14,818 nt of DNA. Source: Lachnospiraceae bacterium (GTDB lineage Bacteria > Bacillota > Clostridia > Lachnospirales > Lachnospiraceae). A program made the translations under genes and the position numbers. How positions within the stretch are numbered: position 1 is the stretch's first letter; every line of letters begins with the position of its first letter. The notes under the pieces are model-generated. The model saw nothing but the letters and a program-made list of their open reading frames with translations, had not been told where the DNA came from and did not search any database. Positions 1-6,457 of this stretch are shown in pieces. Where the stretch lies: the NCBI GenBank assembly GCA_900757145.1, contig CAAEMT010000037.1, positions 1 to 14,818 of the forward strand, read 5' to 3'.

Positions 1-96
1 AGTCACCTGCAACACCCTTGCCTTCGGCTATATCCTTCCCGCTACCGGGCGGATTTGGGACTTGCACCCTTAAGAAACGTGCGCCGCCAGGCACAC
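1..96 (-). mobile_element. Group II intron, 5' end (probable class C), cut by the window edge
   Basis: Read on the minus strand, the segment starts with GTGTGCCTGGCGGCGCAC. It continues with GGGTGCAAGTCCC, then a CCGCCCGGTAGCGGG hairpin and AGCCGAAGGCAAGGGTG. I recognise this order of blocks as the start of domain I of bacterial group II introns, and GTGYG is the standard 5' end. The intron begins at position 96 and runs leftward out of the window, so its reverse transcriptase/maturase ORF and domains V and VI are not visible. A strong intrinsic terminator ends immediately upstream of the 5' splice site. That is the characteristic insertion site of class C (IIC) introns. Group II identity is fairly sure; class C is inferred from the insertion site. 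Confidence 0.82.
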
Positions 97-98
97 TT

Positions 99-150
99 AA
101 AAAACAGGGATGACGTACCGCACCAAGCCGGTAACGTCCTCCCTGTTTTT
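99..150 (-). terminator. Intrinsic terminator of the Na/Pi symporter gene; intron insertion target
   Basis: Positions 100-110 pair perfectly with 140-150 (arms AAAACAGGGA and TCCCTGTTTT). The stem continues inward through 112-120 with 129-138, with one bulged base, to an 8-nt loop. On the minus strand the stem is followed by a T run that leads straight into the intron 5' end. The hairpin is symmetric enough to work on both strands. It lies about 120 nt downstream of the symporter stop codon. Confidence 0.85.
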
Positions 151-268
151 ACTTCTTCCTGATTTACATAGTCTTTCTGCTTTTTCCTTTCTTCTGCCCT
201 TTTTGTTTTATTCTCTGCTTTTTGCCGCTTACCGCAGCATGTCCCGTCTGTACTTTTTCTGCATTTTA

Positions 269-1918
269 CTACTTTATATATGCTTCTGCGCGTGCTGCAC
301 CCGGCAGTGCTTCCGCTGCGTTTGCCTCGGCAATATTGACCGCATGGTTGACGATTCTCAGACTGCTGTTCAATACTTCCACAAAGGTCAGCCCCTTCGC
401 AAAGAAGCATTCTTTATTTTTCATTCGCTCCATATGGTTCGTCTGCGCTTCCGATACCCGGCGGCGGATGAGACGTTCTATCTTCCGTATCTGCTGCCAC
501 ATATCGATCGTCATGCTCTTTTGCCCGAACAGCCCAAGCGTCAGATCAAACAGCTCCATATCAAGCCGGAATATTTCCGAAAGCTCTTCCCGTGCCGCCT
601 CGGAATACACAAGACCTCCCTCAACGCACTTTTCATTCTGTTCCATAATCTTTACCGCATGATCGCCGATCTGCTCCAGATCGTTGATCACATGAAAGGC
701 ACAGCCCATGAACTGCGATACGGTTGCCGGAAGTGCCGCGCTGTTTACCTTCGTCAGATAATCCGTGATCTCAGACGCAAGATAATCGACTACCTCCTCA
801 TTATCGCTCAACGTACTGTTCTTCGAAAGATCATGCGATAACAGTCCGTCCACGGCACATGTCAGATTATCCCTGACAAGCGCGGCCATACGGTGTACTT
901 CTTTTCCCACCTGAAGCGCTATGACCGCAGGCGAGCCTTCCATATTTGTATCAATATATTCCAGACGAAAAGCACTCTCATGCGCCCGCTTCGGAATGAT
1001 CCTGTACGTCCAGCAAACAACAAGATTAACAAGCGGCAGGAGAATAAGTCCCGTTGCAATCTTAAACAGGATATGATATACCGAAATCTGAAACATGCCG
1101 TTTGATACATGCGCCTCGATCAGTTCTGTGATCGGCGTCAGTATCGTCAGGGGAATAAAGATCGCCGCTCCTACTATGTTAAAGATCAGATAGATAAGCG
1201 CTGCACGTCTGGCATTATTCTTTGCGTGAAGCGCTGACAAAAGAGGCGGCGCAGACGAGCCGACATTGATCCCACAGATAATAAATGCCGCAAAGTACAA
1301 GGGCATCAGCCCCTGCATGGCAAGAGCCTGCAGTACGCCGACCGCTGCCGAAGAGCTCTGGATCACAGCGCACAAAATAACGCCGACCGCGAATCCAAGG
1401 AGCGGATTCTTCGCATTCATGATAAAATCCTGAAACGGCGCGTAATCTTTCAAAGGAGACATTGCCGCGCTCATCGTATGAAGCCCTTGAAACAGGATAC
1501 CAAAGCCGAGAATAACCTGTCCGACGTAGCGGGAACGCTTACGTTTCGCATACAAAAGCATCGCAGCTCCCAGACAGATGCAAACAGGCGCGATTCCCGA
1601 TACGTCAAGAGCGATCAGTACACTCGTGATCGTCGTACCAATGTTTGCTCCGAAGATAACTCCTGTCGCCTGCGCCAGATCCATAATCTCCGCATTAATA
1701 AATCCCATGACCATAACGGTTGTCGCAGATGATGACTGGATCACGACTGTGACAAGTGCTCCGAGCAAAAATCCCATCACTCGGTTACGAGTCAGCTTTT
1801 CCAGAAGATCCTTCATTTTTGGTCCGGCAGCCAATTCAAGCCCTTCGCCCATATACTTCATACCGAATAAAAACAGTCCCAATCCACCCAATAATGAAAT
1901 GATACTACTGATTCCCAT
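269..1918 (-). CDS. Na+/phosphate symporter family protein (NptA/YjbB type, with PhoU-like C-terminal domain)
   Basis: This integral membrane protein of 549 residues probably imports inorganic phosphate with sodium. The N-terminal half carries the two inverted symporter repeats. Each repeat has the family's glutamine-serine motif: QSSSATT at about residues 61-67 and QSSSAAV at 187-193. The first repeat is followed by NIGTT (92-96); the matching site in the second is degenerate (NVGSS, 218-222). From about residue 320 a helical PhoU-like domain follows (for example HVINDLEQIGDHAVKIM). I placed the start at ATG 1918; a GTG lies two codons upstream at 1924. Neither has a good ribosome binding site: the only strong one, AAGGAGG at 1957-1963, is too far away. 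The gene is transcribed alone, from a region with PhoP-like repeats, and ends at its own terminator. Family assignment is secure; the exact start is not. Confidence 0.93.
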   Translation of the reverse strand: MGISSIISLLGGLGLFLFGMKYMGEGLELAAGPKMKDLLEKLTRNRVMGFLLGALVTVVIQSSSATTVMVMGFINAEIMDLAQATGVIFGANIGTTITSVLIALDVSGIAPVCICLGAAMLLYAKRKRSRYVGQVILGFGILFQGLHTMSAAMSPLKDYAPFQDFIMNAKNPLLGFAVGVILCAVIQSSSAAVGVLQALAMQGLMPLYFAAFIICGINVGSSAPPLLSALHAKNNARRAALIYLIFNIVGAAIFIPLTILTPITELIEAHVSNGMFQISVYHILFKIATGLILLPLVNLVVCWTYRIIPKRAHESAFRLEYIDTNMEGSPAVIALQVGKEVHRMAALVRDNLTCAVDGLLSHDLSKNSTLSDNEEVVDYLASEITDYLTKVNSAALPATVSQFMGCAFHVINDLEQIGDHAVKIMEQNEKCVEGGLVYSEAAREELSEIFRLDMELFDLTLGLFGQKSMTIDMWQQIRKIERLIRRRVSEAQTNHMERMKNKECFFAKGLTFVEVLNSSLRIVNHAVNIAEANAAEALPGAARAEAYIK

Positions 1919-2024
1919 GTGCACTCTGTGGAACGCTTTTTCACACGGCGTCCCTGCCTCCTTGCATCTATTTATTTTTTATTATTACAGCGCTATCAAA
2001 TATTCTGATGCTGATTCCTTTCGT

Positions 2025-2095
2025 ATCATATCATACACATGTAAAAAAATCAAAGATAATGTAAAAAATGTAAATTTAATGTAATTTTATGTAAA
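2025..2095 (-). promoter_or_regulatory. PhoP/PhoB-like box array and -10 element upstream of the Na/Pi symporter gene
   Basis: Five copies of TTTACAT (one is ATTACAT) lie on the minus strand, at plus-strand positions 2039, 2059, 2068, 2079 and 2089. The steps are 20, 9, 11 and 10 bp, so all copies are close to helical phase. The Bacillus PhoP box is a direct repeat of TT(A/C/T)ACA at about 11-bp spacing, and these copies fit it. Downstream lie two overlapping TATGAT -10-like hexamers (2025-2030 and 2030-2035), with no clear TTGACA -35 element, as expected for an activator-dependent promoter. Repeats and phasing are seen in the sequence; control by PhoP is inferred. Confidence 0.6.
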
Positions 2096-2119
2096 ATAAA
2101 ATTTTTTTCAAAAAAACTG

Positions 2120-2148
2120 TTGACAGATTGCATTTTGTACTGTATAGT
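2120..2148 (+). promoter_or_regulatory. Sigma-A promoter for the tRNA-Gly pair
   Basis: A TTGACA -35 element (2120-2125) is separated by 17 bp from a TATAGT -10 element (2143-2148). This is close to consensus, with AT-rich sequence upstream that could act as an UP element. The predicted start is near 2155, about 35 nt before the first tRNA. Confidence 0.8.
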
Positions 2149-2191
2149 ATTCAATGTTCGCTGGAACGAGTTGAAACAAAAATGTAAGTTT

Positions 2192-2263
2192 GCGCGAGTG
2201 GCTCAGTGGTGGAGTATCGCCTTGCCAAGGCGAGGGTCGCGGGTTCGAATCCCGTCTCGCGCT
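2192..2263 (+). tRNA. tRNA-Gly (anticodon GCC), copy 1
   Basis: A full cloverleaf can be drawn. The acceptor GCGCGAG (2192-2198) pairs with CTCGCGC (2256-2262). The D arm is closed by CTC/GAG. The anticodon stem TCGCC/GGCGA encloses the loop TTGCCAA, with anticodon GCC at 2224-2226. The T arm is GCGGG-TTCGAAT-CCCGT. The discriminator base is T2263 and no 3' CCA is encoded, so CCA must be added enzymatically. It is the first gene of a short transcript with the identical copy 99 bp downstream. Confidence 0.97.
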
Positions 2264-2290
2264 TTTCTTCCAACGAACATAATCAAATAT

Positions 2291-2362
2291 GCGCGAGTGG
2301 CTCAGTGGTGGAGTATCGCCTTGCCAAGGCGAGGGTCGCGGGTTCGAATCCCGTCTCGCGCT
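2291..2362 (+). tRNA. tRNA-Gly (anticodon GCC), copy 2
   Basis: All 72 bases match the first copy, including the GCC anticodon (2323-2325) and the T discriminator, again without CCA. The 27-bp spacer between the copies is unrelated to the sequence after the second copy, so the repeat unit is the tRNA itself. A terminator begins 8 bp later. Confidence 0.97.
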
Positions 2363-2370
2363 CTTCTATT

Positions 2371-2399
2371 AAGAATCCTGGAATATGGATTCTTTTTTT
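2371..2399 (+). terminator. Intrinsic terminator of the tRNA-Gly transcript
   Basis: AAGAATCC (2371-2378) pairs perfectly with GGATTCTT (2387-2394) across an 8-nt loop, followed by a T run to 2399. It separates the tRNA unit from fba. Confidence 0.85.
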
Positions 2400-2475
2400 G
2401 TATCACACAAAGAGCTGCTGTTCTGAAATTTTCTCAAAAATTTATGAAAAATATATCGTAAATTGCGGGAATATG

Positions 2476-2484
2476 TGTTAGAAT
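2476..2484 (+). promoter_or_regulatory. Probable extended -10 promoter of fba
   Basis: TGTTAGAAT combines a TGn extension with a TAGAAT -10 hexamer, 47 bp before the fba start codon. No good -35 element sits 16-18 bp upstream, which is tolerable for an extended -10 promoter. It lies downstream of the tRNA terminator, so fba probably has its own start site. Confidence 0.5.
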
Positions 2485-2531
2485 AGTTTCGATAATAATA
2501 TCAAAATTAAAATATAAGGAGGATCATTCCA

Positions 2532-3500
2532 ATGGCTTTAGTTACAACAACCGAAATGTTTAAGAAAGCTTATGACGGCGGCTACGCTATCGGTGCTTTC
2601 AATGTAAACAACATGGAGATCGTTCAGGGTATCACAGAAGCAGCCGGCGAATTGCACAGCCCGGTTATTCTTCAGGTATCTAAGGGAGCACGCGCTTACG
2701 CAAACCATACTTACCTTGTAAAACTGGTAGAGGCAGCAGTTCAGGAGAATCCTGATATTCCGATCGCTCTGCATCTGGATCACGGCGATACATTCGAGAT
2801 CTGCAAGAGCTGTATCGACGGCGGATTCACATCCGTTATGATCGACGCTTCTTCTAAGTCTTTCGAGGAGAACATCGCTCTTACAAAGCAGGTAGTAGAG
2901 TATGCTCACGCTCACGGCGTAGTAGTTGAGGCAGAGCTTGGTACTCTTGCAGGCGTTGAAGATGAAGTAGTTGTAGAGGCTGGTAAGGAAGCTTATACAC
3001 GTCCGGAAGAGGTAGAGGAGTTCGTTTCCAGAACAGGATGTGACTCTCTGGCTATCGCTATCGGTACAAGCCACGGCGCATACAAATTCAAAGCATCTCA
3101 GTGTACACGCAACGAAGACGGCATCCTTGTTCCGCCGCCACTTCGTTTTGACGTTCTTGAGGAGTGCATCAAGCGTCTTCCGGGCTTCCCGATCGTACTT
3201 CACGGTTCCTCTTCTGTTCCGCAGGAGTTCGTCGCTATGGTAAATCAGTACGGCGGAAACATGCCGGACGCTATCGGTATTCCGGAAGCAGAGCTTCGTC
3301 ATGCAGCAGAGCTTGCTGTCTGCAAGATCAATATCGACTCTGATATCCGTCTCGCTATGACAGGAAACATCCGTAAGTACTTCGCAGAGCATCCGGATCA
3401 CTTCGACCCACGCCAGTACCTGAAACCGGCTCGTCAGGCTGTTAAAGAAATGGTTGCTCACAAGATCAAAAACGTTCTTGGCAGCGTTGACAAAGCTTGA
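2532..3500 (+). CDS. fba: Class II fructose-1,6-bisphosphate aldolase
   Basis: This cytosolic zinc enzyme of glycolysis and gluconeogenesis cleaves fructose-1,6-bisphosphate reversibly to dihydroxyacetone phosphate and glyceraldehyde-3-phosphate. At 322 residues it has normal family length. Visible active-site features are HLDHGD with catalytic Asp83 and zinc ligand His84, EAELG with Glu135, GTSHG with His181, and VLHGSSS with His224 followed by the phosphate-binding serines. NIDSD in the C-terminal part is the usual substrate-binding loop. The start is fixed by an AAGGAGG ribosome binding site at 2516-2522, 9 bp before the ATG. The gene is monocistronic, between the tRNA terminator and its own terminator at 3525-3561. 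Confidence in function is very high. Confidence 0.98.
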   Translation: MALVTTTEMFKKAYDGGYAIGAFNVNNMEIVQGITEAAGELHSPVILQVSKGARAYANHTYLVKLVEAAVQENPDIPIALHLDHGDTFEICKSCIDGGFTSVMIDASSKSFEENIALTKQVVEYAHAHGVVVEAELGTLAGVEDEVVVEAGKEAYTRPEEVEEFVSRTGCDSLAIAIGTSHGAYKFKASQCTRNEDGILVPPPLRFDVLEECIKRLPGFPIVLHGSSSVPQEFVAMVNQYGGNMPDAIGIPEAELRHAAELAVCKINIDSDIRLAMTGNIRKYFAEHPDHFDPRQYLKPARQAVKEMVAHKIKNVLGSVDKA

Positions 3501-3524
3501 TCTAAGCTTTAAAAATATTCAGAC

Positions 3525-3561
3525 AAAAAGCAGCGTCCTTTGCATAAGTGACGCTGCTTTT
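3525..3561. terminator. Bidirectional terminator between fba and the iron uptake operon
   Basis: AAAAGCAGCGTC (3526-3537) and GACGCTGCTTTT (3550-3561) form a perfect 12-bp stem with a 12-nt loop. T runs follow on both strands. It serves fba from the left and the converging ATPase gene, whose stop codon is 18 bp away, from the right. Confidence 0.88.
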
Positions 3562-3579
3562 CATATCATTTGCTCAAAC

Positions 3580-4386
3580 TTATTGCCTCAAGACATTGTA
3601 TTTTCTTCCTTTCGGAAGAATCATAGGAGATTTGGAAACCGGATCTATTATAACATCACACGCTAATCCGTATACTTCTTGTATCAATTCCGGTACAATA
3701 ATTTCATCCGGCGTCCCCTCTGCAACAAGCTTTCCATTTTTCATTGCAAAGAGATAATCCGCATACCTTGCCGATAAATTAATGTCATGCAGAACCATTA
3801 CAATAGTCGTCTTATACTTACTATTTAACTCCGCAAGAATATCTAATATTTCAATCTGATATGCGATATCCAAAAAAGTTGTGGGTTCATCCAACAGCAA
3901 AATATCTGTTTGCTGTGCTAACGCAAGGGCGATCCATACCCTCTGGCGTTGCCCTCCGGATAGTTCTTCTACGACTCGATCCGCCAGTTCTGTAATCCCC
4001 ATCAGCTCCATCGCCTCTTCTACAGCTTGAAAATCATCTTTATTCATGCTTTTTAAAAATTGTCGATACGGAAAACGACCTCTGGAAATCAAATCTATCA
4101 CCCTGATTCCCTCCGGTACAAAAGGCGACTGCGGCAAAAGACCTATTGTTTTTGCAATCTGTCTAGACGAGATATCTGAAATATTTTTATTATCTAATAT
4201 GATTTTTCCACTCTGAGGAGGTAATAATCTTGATAAGACTTTCAGTAATGTCGACTTCCCGCAACCGTTCGCACCGAGTATAACGCTTATTTTACCGTGA
4301 GGAATATCAACTGTAACATCTGAAAGAACGTTTTTATGATTATAACCCGCTTTTATACATTCTGCCTTTAAAATATGATAAGTCAT
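3580..4386 (-). CDS. ABC transporter ATP-binding protein, iron-siderophore type (FecE/FepC-like)
   Basis: This is the cytoplasmic ATPase that drives the siderophore or haem importer encoded upstream. All ABC motifs are intact, numbered from the chosen start: Walker A GANGCGKST (38-46), Q-loop glutamine in LLPQSP (86), signature LSGGQ (142-146), Walker B ILLLDEP (162-168) and H-loop VLHD (His200). I chose ATG 4386, giving 268 residues, because the AGGAG ribosome binding site (4398-4402) is 11 bp upstream. The GTG at 4398 overlaps that site and is unlikely to be used. It is the last gene of the operon, 53 bp after the permease stop codon and shortly before a terminator. The subfamily (FecE, FepC or FhuC) is clear; the ligand cannot be read from the ATPase. 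Confidence 0.94.
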   Translation of the reverse strand: MTYHILKAECIKAGYNHKNVLSDVTVDIPHGKISVILGANGCGKSTLLKVLSRLLPPQSGKIILDNKNISDISSRQIAKTIGLLPQSPFVPEGIRVIDLISRGRFPYRQFLKSMNKDDFQAVEEAMELMGITELADRVVEELSGGQRQRVWIALALAQQTDILLLDEPTTFLDIAYQIEILDILAELNSKYKTTIVMVLHDINLSARYADYLFAMKNGKLVAEGTPDEIIVPELIQEVYGLACDVIIDPVSKSPMILPKGRKYNVLRQ

Positions 4387-4439
4387 AATTTTATTCACTC
4401 CTATTTTTCAAGCACGAAAAATATATGTAAAATGCCGTC

Positions 4440-5462
4440 TTATCCATGTGTTCGATTCATACGAATCAACAGCCAGATCAAATATGGCGCACCTAGAATT
4501 CCTGTAACAACACCAACCGGATAACGTGATGAAAACCCATACTGGCCTATCATATCAGAAATCATTACAAGCAAACTGCCAGTAAGAGCCGATGTTATTA
4601 AGTTGTTCCTTCCTGTTCCTGAAATTCTAGCTGCAATTGGTCCCGAAAGGAATGCAACAGAAGCAATCGGGCCTGTTACAGAGGTTGCCACTGCAATCAG
4701 CAGCAAGGCCGATAAGATCAATCCAAGTTTTACACTTCCGCCTCTTACTCCAAGTGCTCTGGCAGAAGCTTCTCCTAATTGCAAAATTTCCAAATATCTT
4801 CTAAGAAAGAACATTGCTGCAGCAGATATAACTAACGCAACAAAAAGTCGTGAAATCTGATCTATTGATACCCCATTGAGACTTCCGCTCAGCCACCTTA
4901 ATGCGCTGGACACATCATACTCTGAAGCCTTTAGAAGCATCCATGAAATTACAGCATTCAAAAAGGCCTGTGTTCCTATTCCTGTCAAAATTAATTTTCC
5001 ACTTGAGAAACCACCTCGTTGGGCAAGAAAATAAATCAAAGAAGAAACAAACAATCCCGACAAAACAGCCATGACAGATACAACATTCTCATTCCACTTT
5101 AATACAAGAATTCCAAACACAGCAGCAACGCTGGCTCCAGATGTTACTCCGATAATATCCGGACTTGCAAGCGGATTTCCTAATAATTTTTGGAATATAT
5201 TTCCGGCAAGTCCAAATGCACTCCCACACAATATTGCCGCAAGCATACGCGGCAGACGAAGTGATTTTATCGTAAAGGCAGCACCCTTTGTTTCATTCCC
5301 CTTTAATACTTCAAATATCTCTCCAGGCGTATATATTGTCTTCCCATAGATCATCATGATGCATGCAAACGCCAAAACAAGCAGAAGAAGCAGCCAGACT
5401 ACAAACCAGTATCTTCTCTTTCTTTTGTAGTAGCCCATCCAGACAGCATTTTTACCAATCAT
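4440..5462 (-). CDS. FecCD-family iron-siderophore ABC permease (second permease gene)
   Basis: A polytopic membrane protein of 340 residues, the size usual for FecCD permeases, which fold into about ten helices. A basic N-terminus (KRKRR) precedes the first hydrophobic segment. Family landmarks are RLPR (69-72), a glycine-rich GSAFGLAGNIFQ segment, and NPLASP (96-101) with the following GVTSGA. The conserved GPIA in the C-terminal half is also present (…VAFLSGPIAAR). It probably pairs with the other permease to form a heterodimeric channel. The start codon overlaps the upstream permease stop as ATGA, which indicates translational coupling; an AAGGG lies 10 bp before the ATG. Confidence 0.94.
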   Translation of the reverse strand: MIGKNAVWMGYYKRKRRYWFVVWLLLLLVLAFACIMMIYGKTIYTPGEIFEVLKGNETKGAAFTIKSLRLPRMLAAILCGSAFGLAGNIFQKLLGNPLASPDIIGVTSGASVAAVFGILVLKWNENVVSVMAVLSGLFVSSLIYFLAQRGGFSSGKLILTGIGTQAFLNAVISWMLLKASEYDVSSALRWLSGSLNGVSIDQISRLFVALVISAAAMFFLRRYLEILQLGEASARALGVRGGSVKLGLILSALLLIAVATSVTGPIASVAFLSGPIAARISGTGRNNLITSALTGSLLVMISDMIGQYGFSSRYPVGVVTGILGAPYLIWLLIRMNRTHG

Positions 5463-6457
5463 AAAGAGCGTACCCTTACCTTTCGTATAATAAAAACAAA
5501 TACAGGTCCGCCGATCAACGCTGTAACAATACCAGATTCTAACTCACCCGGTCTTCCCCATATTCTTCCTAAAATATCAGATATTAACAAAACACATGCT
5601 CCGCAGATAACAGACAACGGCATTATCTTTTTTAGATCAGGACCAGCAATCGCGCGCATAAGATGAGGAACCATCAGTCCGATGAAGCTGATCGGACCAG
5701 CCAATGCCGTCACAGATGCACATAATAAAACACCCGAAAGAGCTGCGAATGCACGCACTACTTTTACATTCACACCAAGGCCCAACGCTACATCATCCCC
5801 TAATGTCAATGCATTCAAAGAGGGGATCAAAAAGATTGCTAACAAAAAACCGACCGCCAGATATGGTGTCATCAGCTTAATATCTTCCCAGGAAGCACCA
5901 CTAATGCTTCCTACCTGCCAAAAGCGAAATTGATCCATTACCTGTGTATTCGGAAGCATTACCGTATTTACAAGAGACTGAAGTGCTGTTGATGCCGCCG
6001 CACCTGCTAATGCCAAACGAATTGGAGTAGCACCTCCTGATCCGACAGATGCCAGCCCATATACAAGTATTGCTGTAAAAGCTGCTCCGCCAAATGCAAG
6101 CCAGATATACTGATTTCCACTTTGAATATGAAAAAAAGCAATTCCGCAAACTACAAAAAGAGAGGCGCCTGTATTCACACCGAGAATACTCGGATCTGCA
6201 ATAGGATTTCTGGTAACAGCTTGCATAAGCAGTCCTGATACAGCGAGTGCTGCACCAGCCAGAATTCCAAATATAGTTCTTGGAATTCTGGCCAGTACAA
6301 TATTTACCTCCAATTTCGGCGCTTCATTTTTGATAAAAGCACCGAATATACTTTGGATACCCACGGATTTTACTCCGCAGGCAACCGACAGGAAAATACA
6401 CAGAATCATTATCCCTGCCATTATGCAGCATACAGAAAACGTTCTCTTTTTATTCAT
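5459..6457 (-). CDS. FecCD-family iron-siderophore ABC permease (first permease gene)
   Basis: A membrane protein of 332 residues with an N-terminal helix after MNKKR. It carries the FecCD landmarks RIPR (57-60), GAALAVSGLLMQ, NPIADP (84-89) and GVNTGAS, plus LAGPISFIGLMVPHLMR in the second half, which is the loop that contacts the ATPase. It overlaps the substrate-binding protein gene by 8 bp (ATGAATAA) and the next permease by 4 bp. Its own ribosome binding site is weak, so translation probably depends on the upstream gene. It forms the importer with its three neighbours. Confidence 0.94.
   Translation of the reverse strand: MNKKRTFSVCCIMAGIMILCIFLSVACGVKSVGIQSIFGAFIKNEAPKLEVNIVLARIPRTIFGILAGAALAVSGLLMQAVTRNPIADPSILGVNTGASLFVVCGIAFFHIQSGNQYIWLAFGGAAFTAILVYGLASVGSGGATPIRLALAGAAASTALQSLVNTVMLPNTQVMDQFRFWQVGSISGASWEDIKLMTPYLAVGFLLAIFLIPSLNALTLGDDVALGLGVNVKVVRAFAALSGVLLCASVTALAGPISFIGLMVPHLMRAIAGPDLKKIMPLSVICGACVLLISDILGRIWGRPGELESGIVTALIGGPVFVFIIRKVRVRSL

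Noticed and set aside
42..410. A 122-codon minus-strand open frame across the intron start, terminator and symporter 3' end
   Set aside because: It spans an RNA element and a terminator hairpin, has no ribosome binding site, and its composition is cysteine- and arginine-rich noise.
2120..2481. Two open frames over the tRNA-Gly pair with a duplicated tryptophan- and arginine-rich peptide
   Set aside because: They are translations of the tRNA genes, not proteins; both cloverleaves are complete and no ribosome binding site precedes them.
2538..3461. A 307-codon open frame antisense to fba
   Set aside because: The plus-strand frame is an unmistakable aldolase; the antisense frame is a by-product of its codon use and resembles no protein I know.
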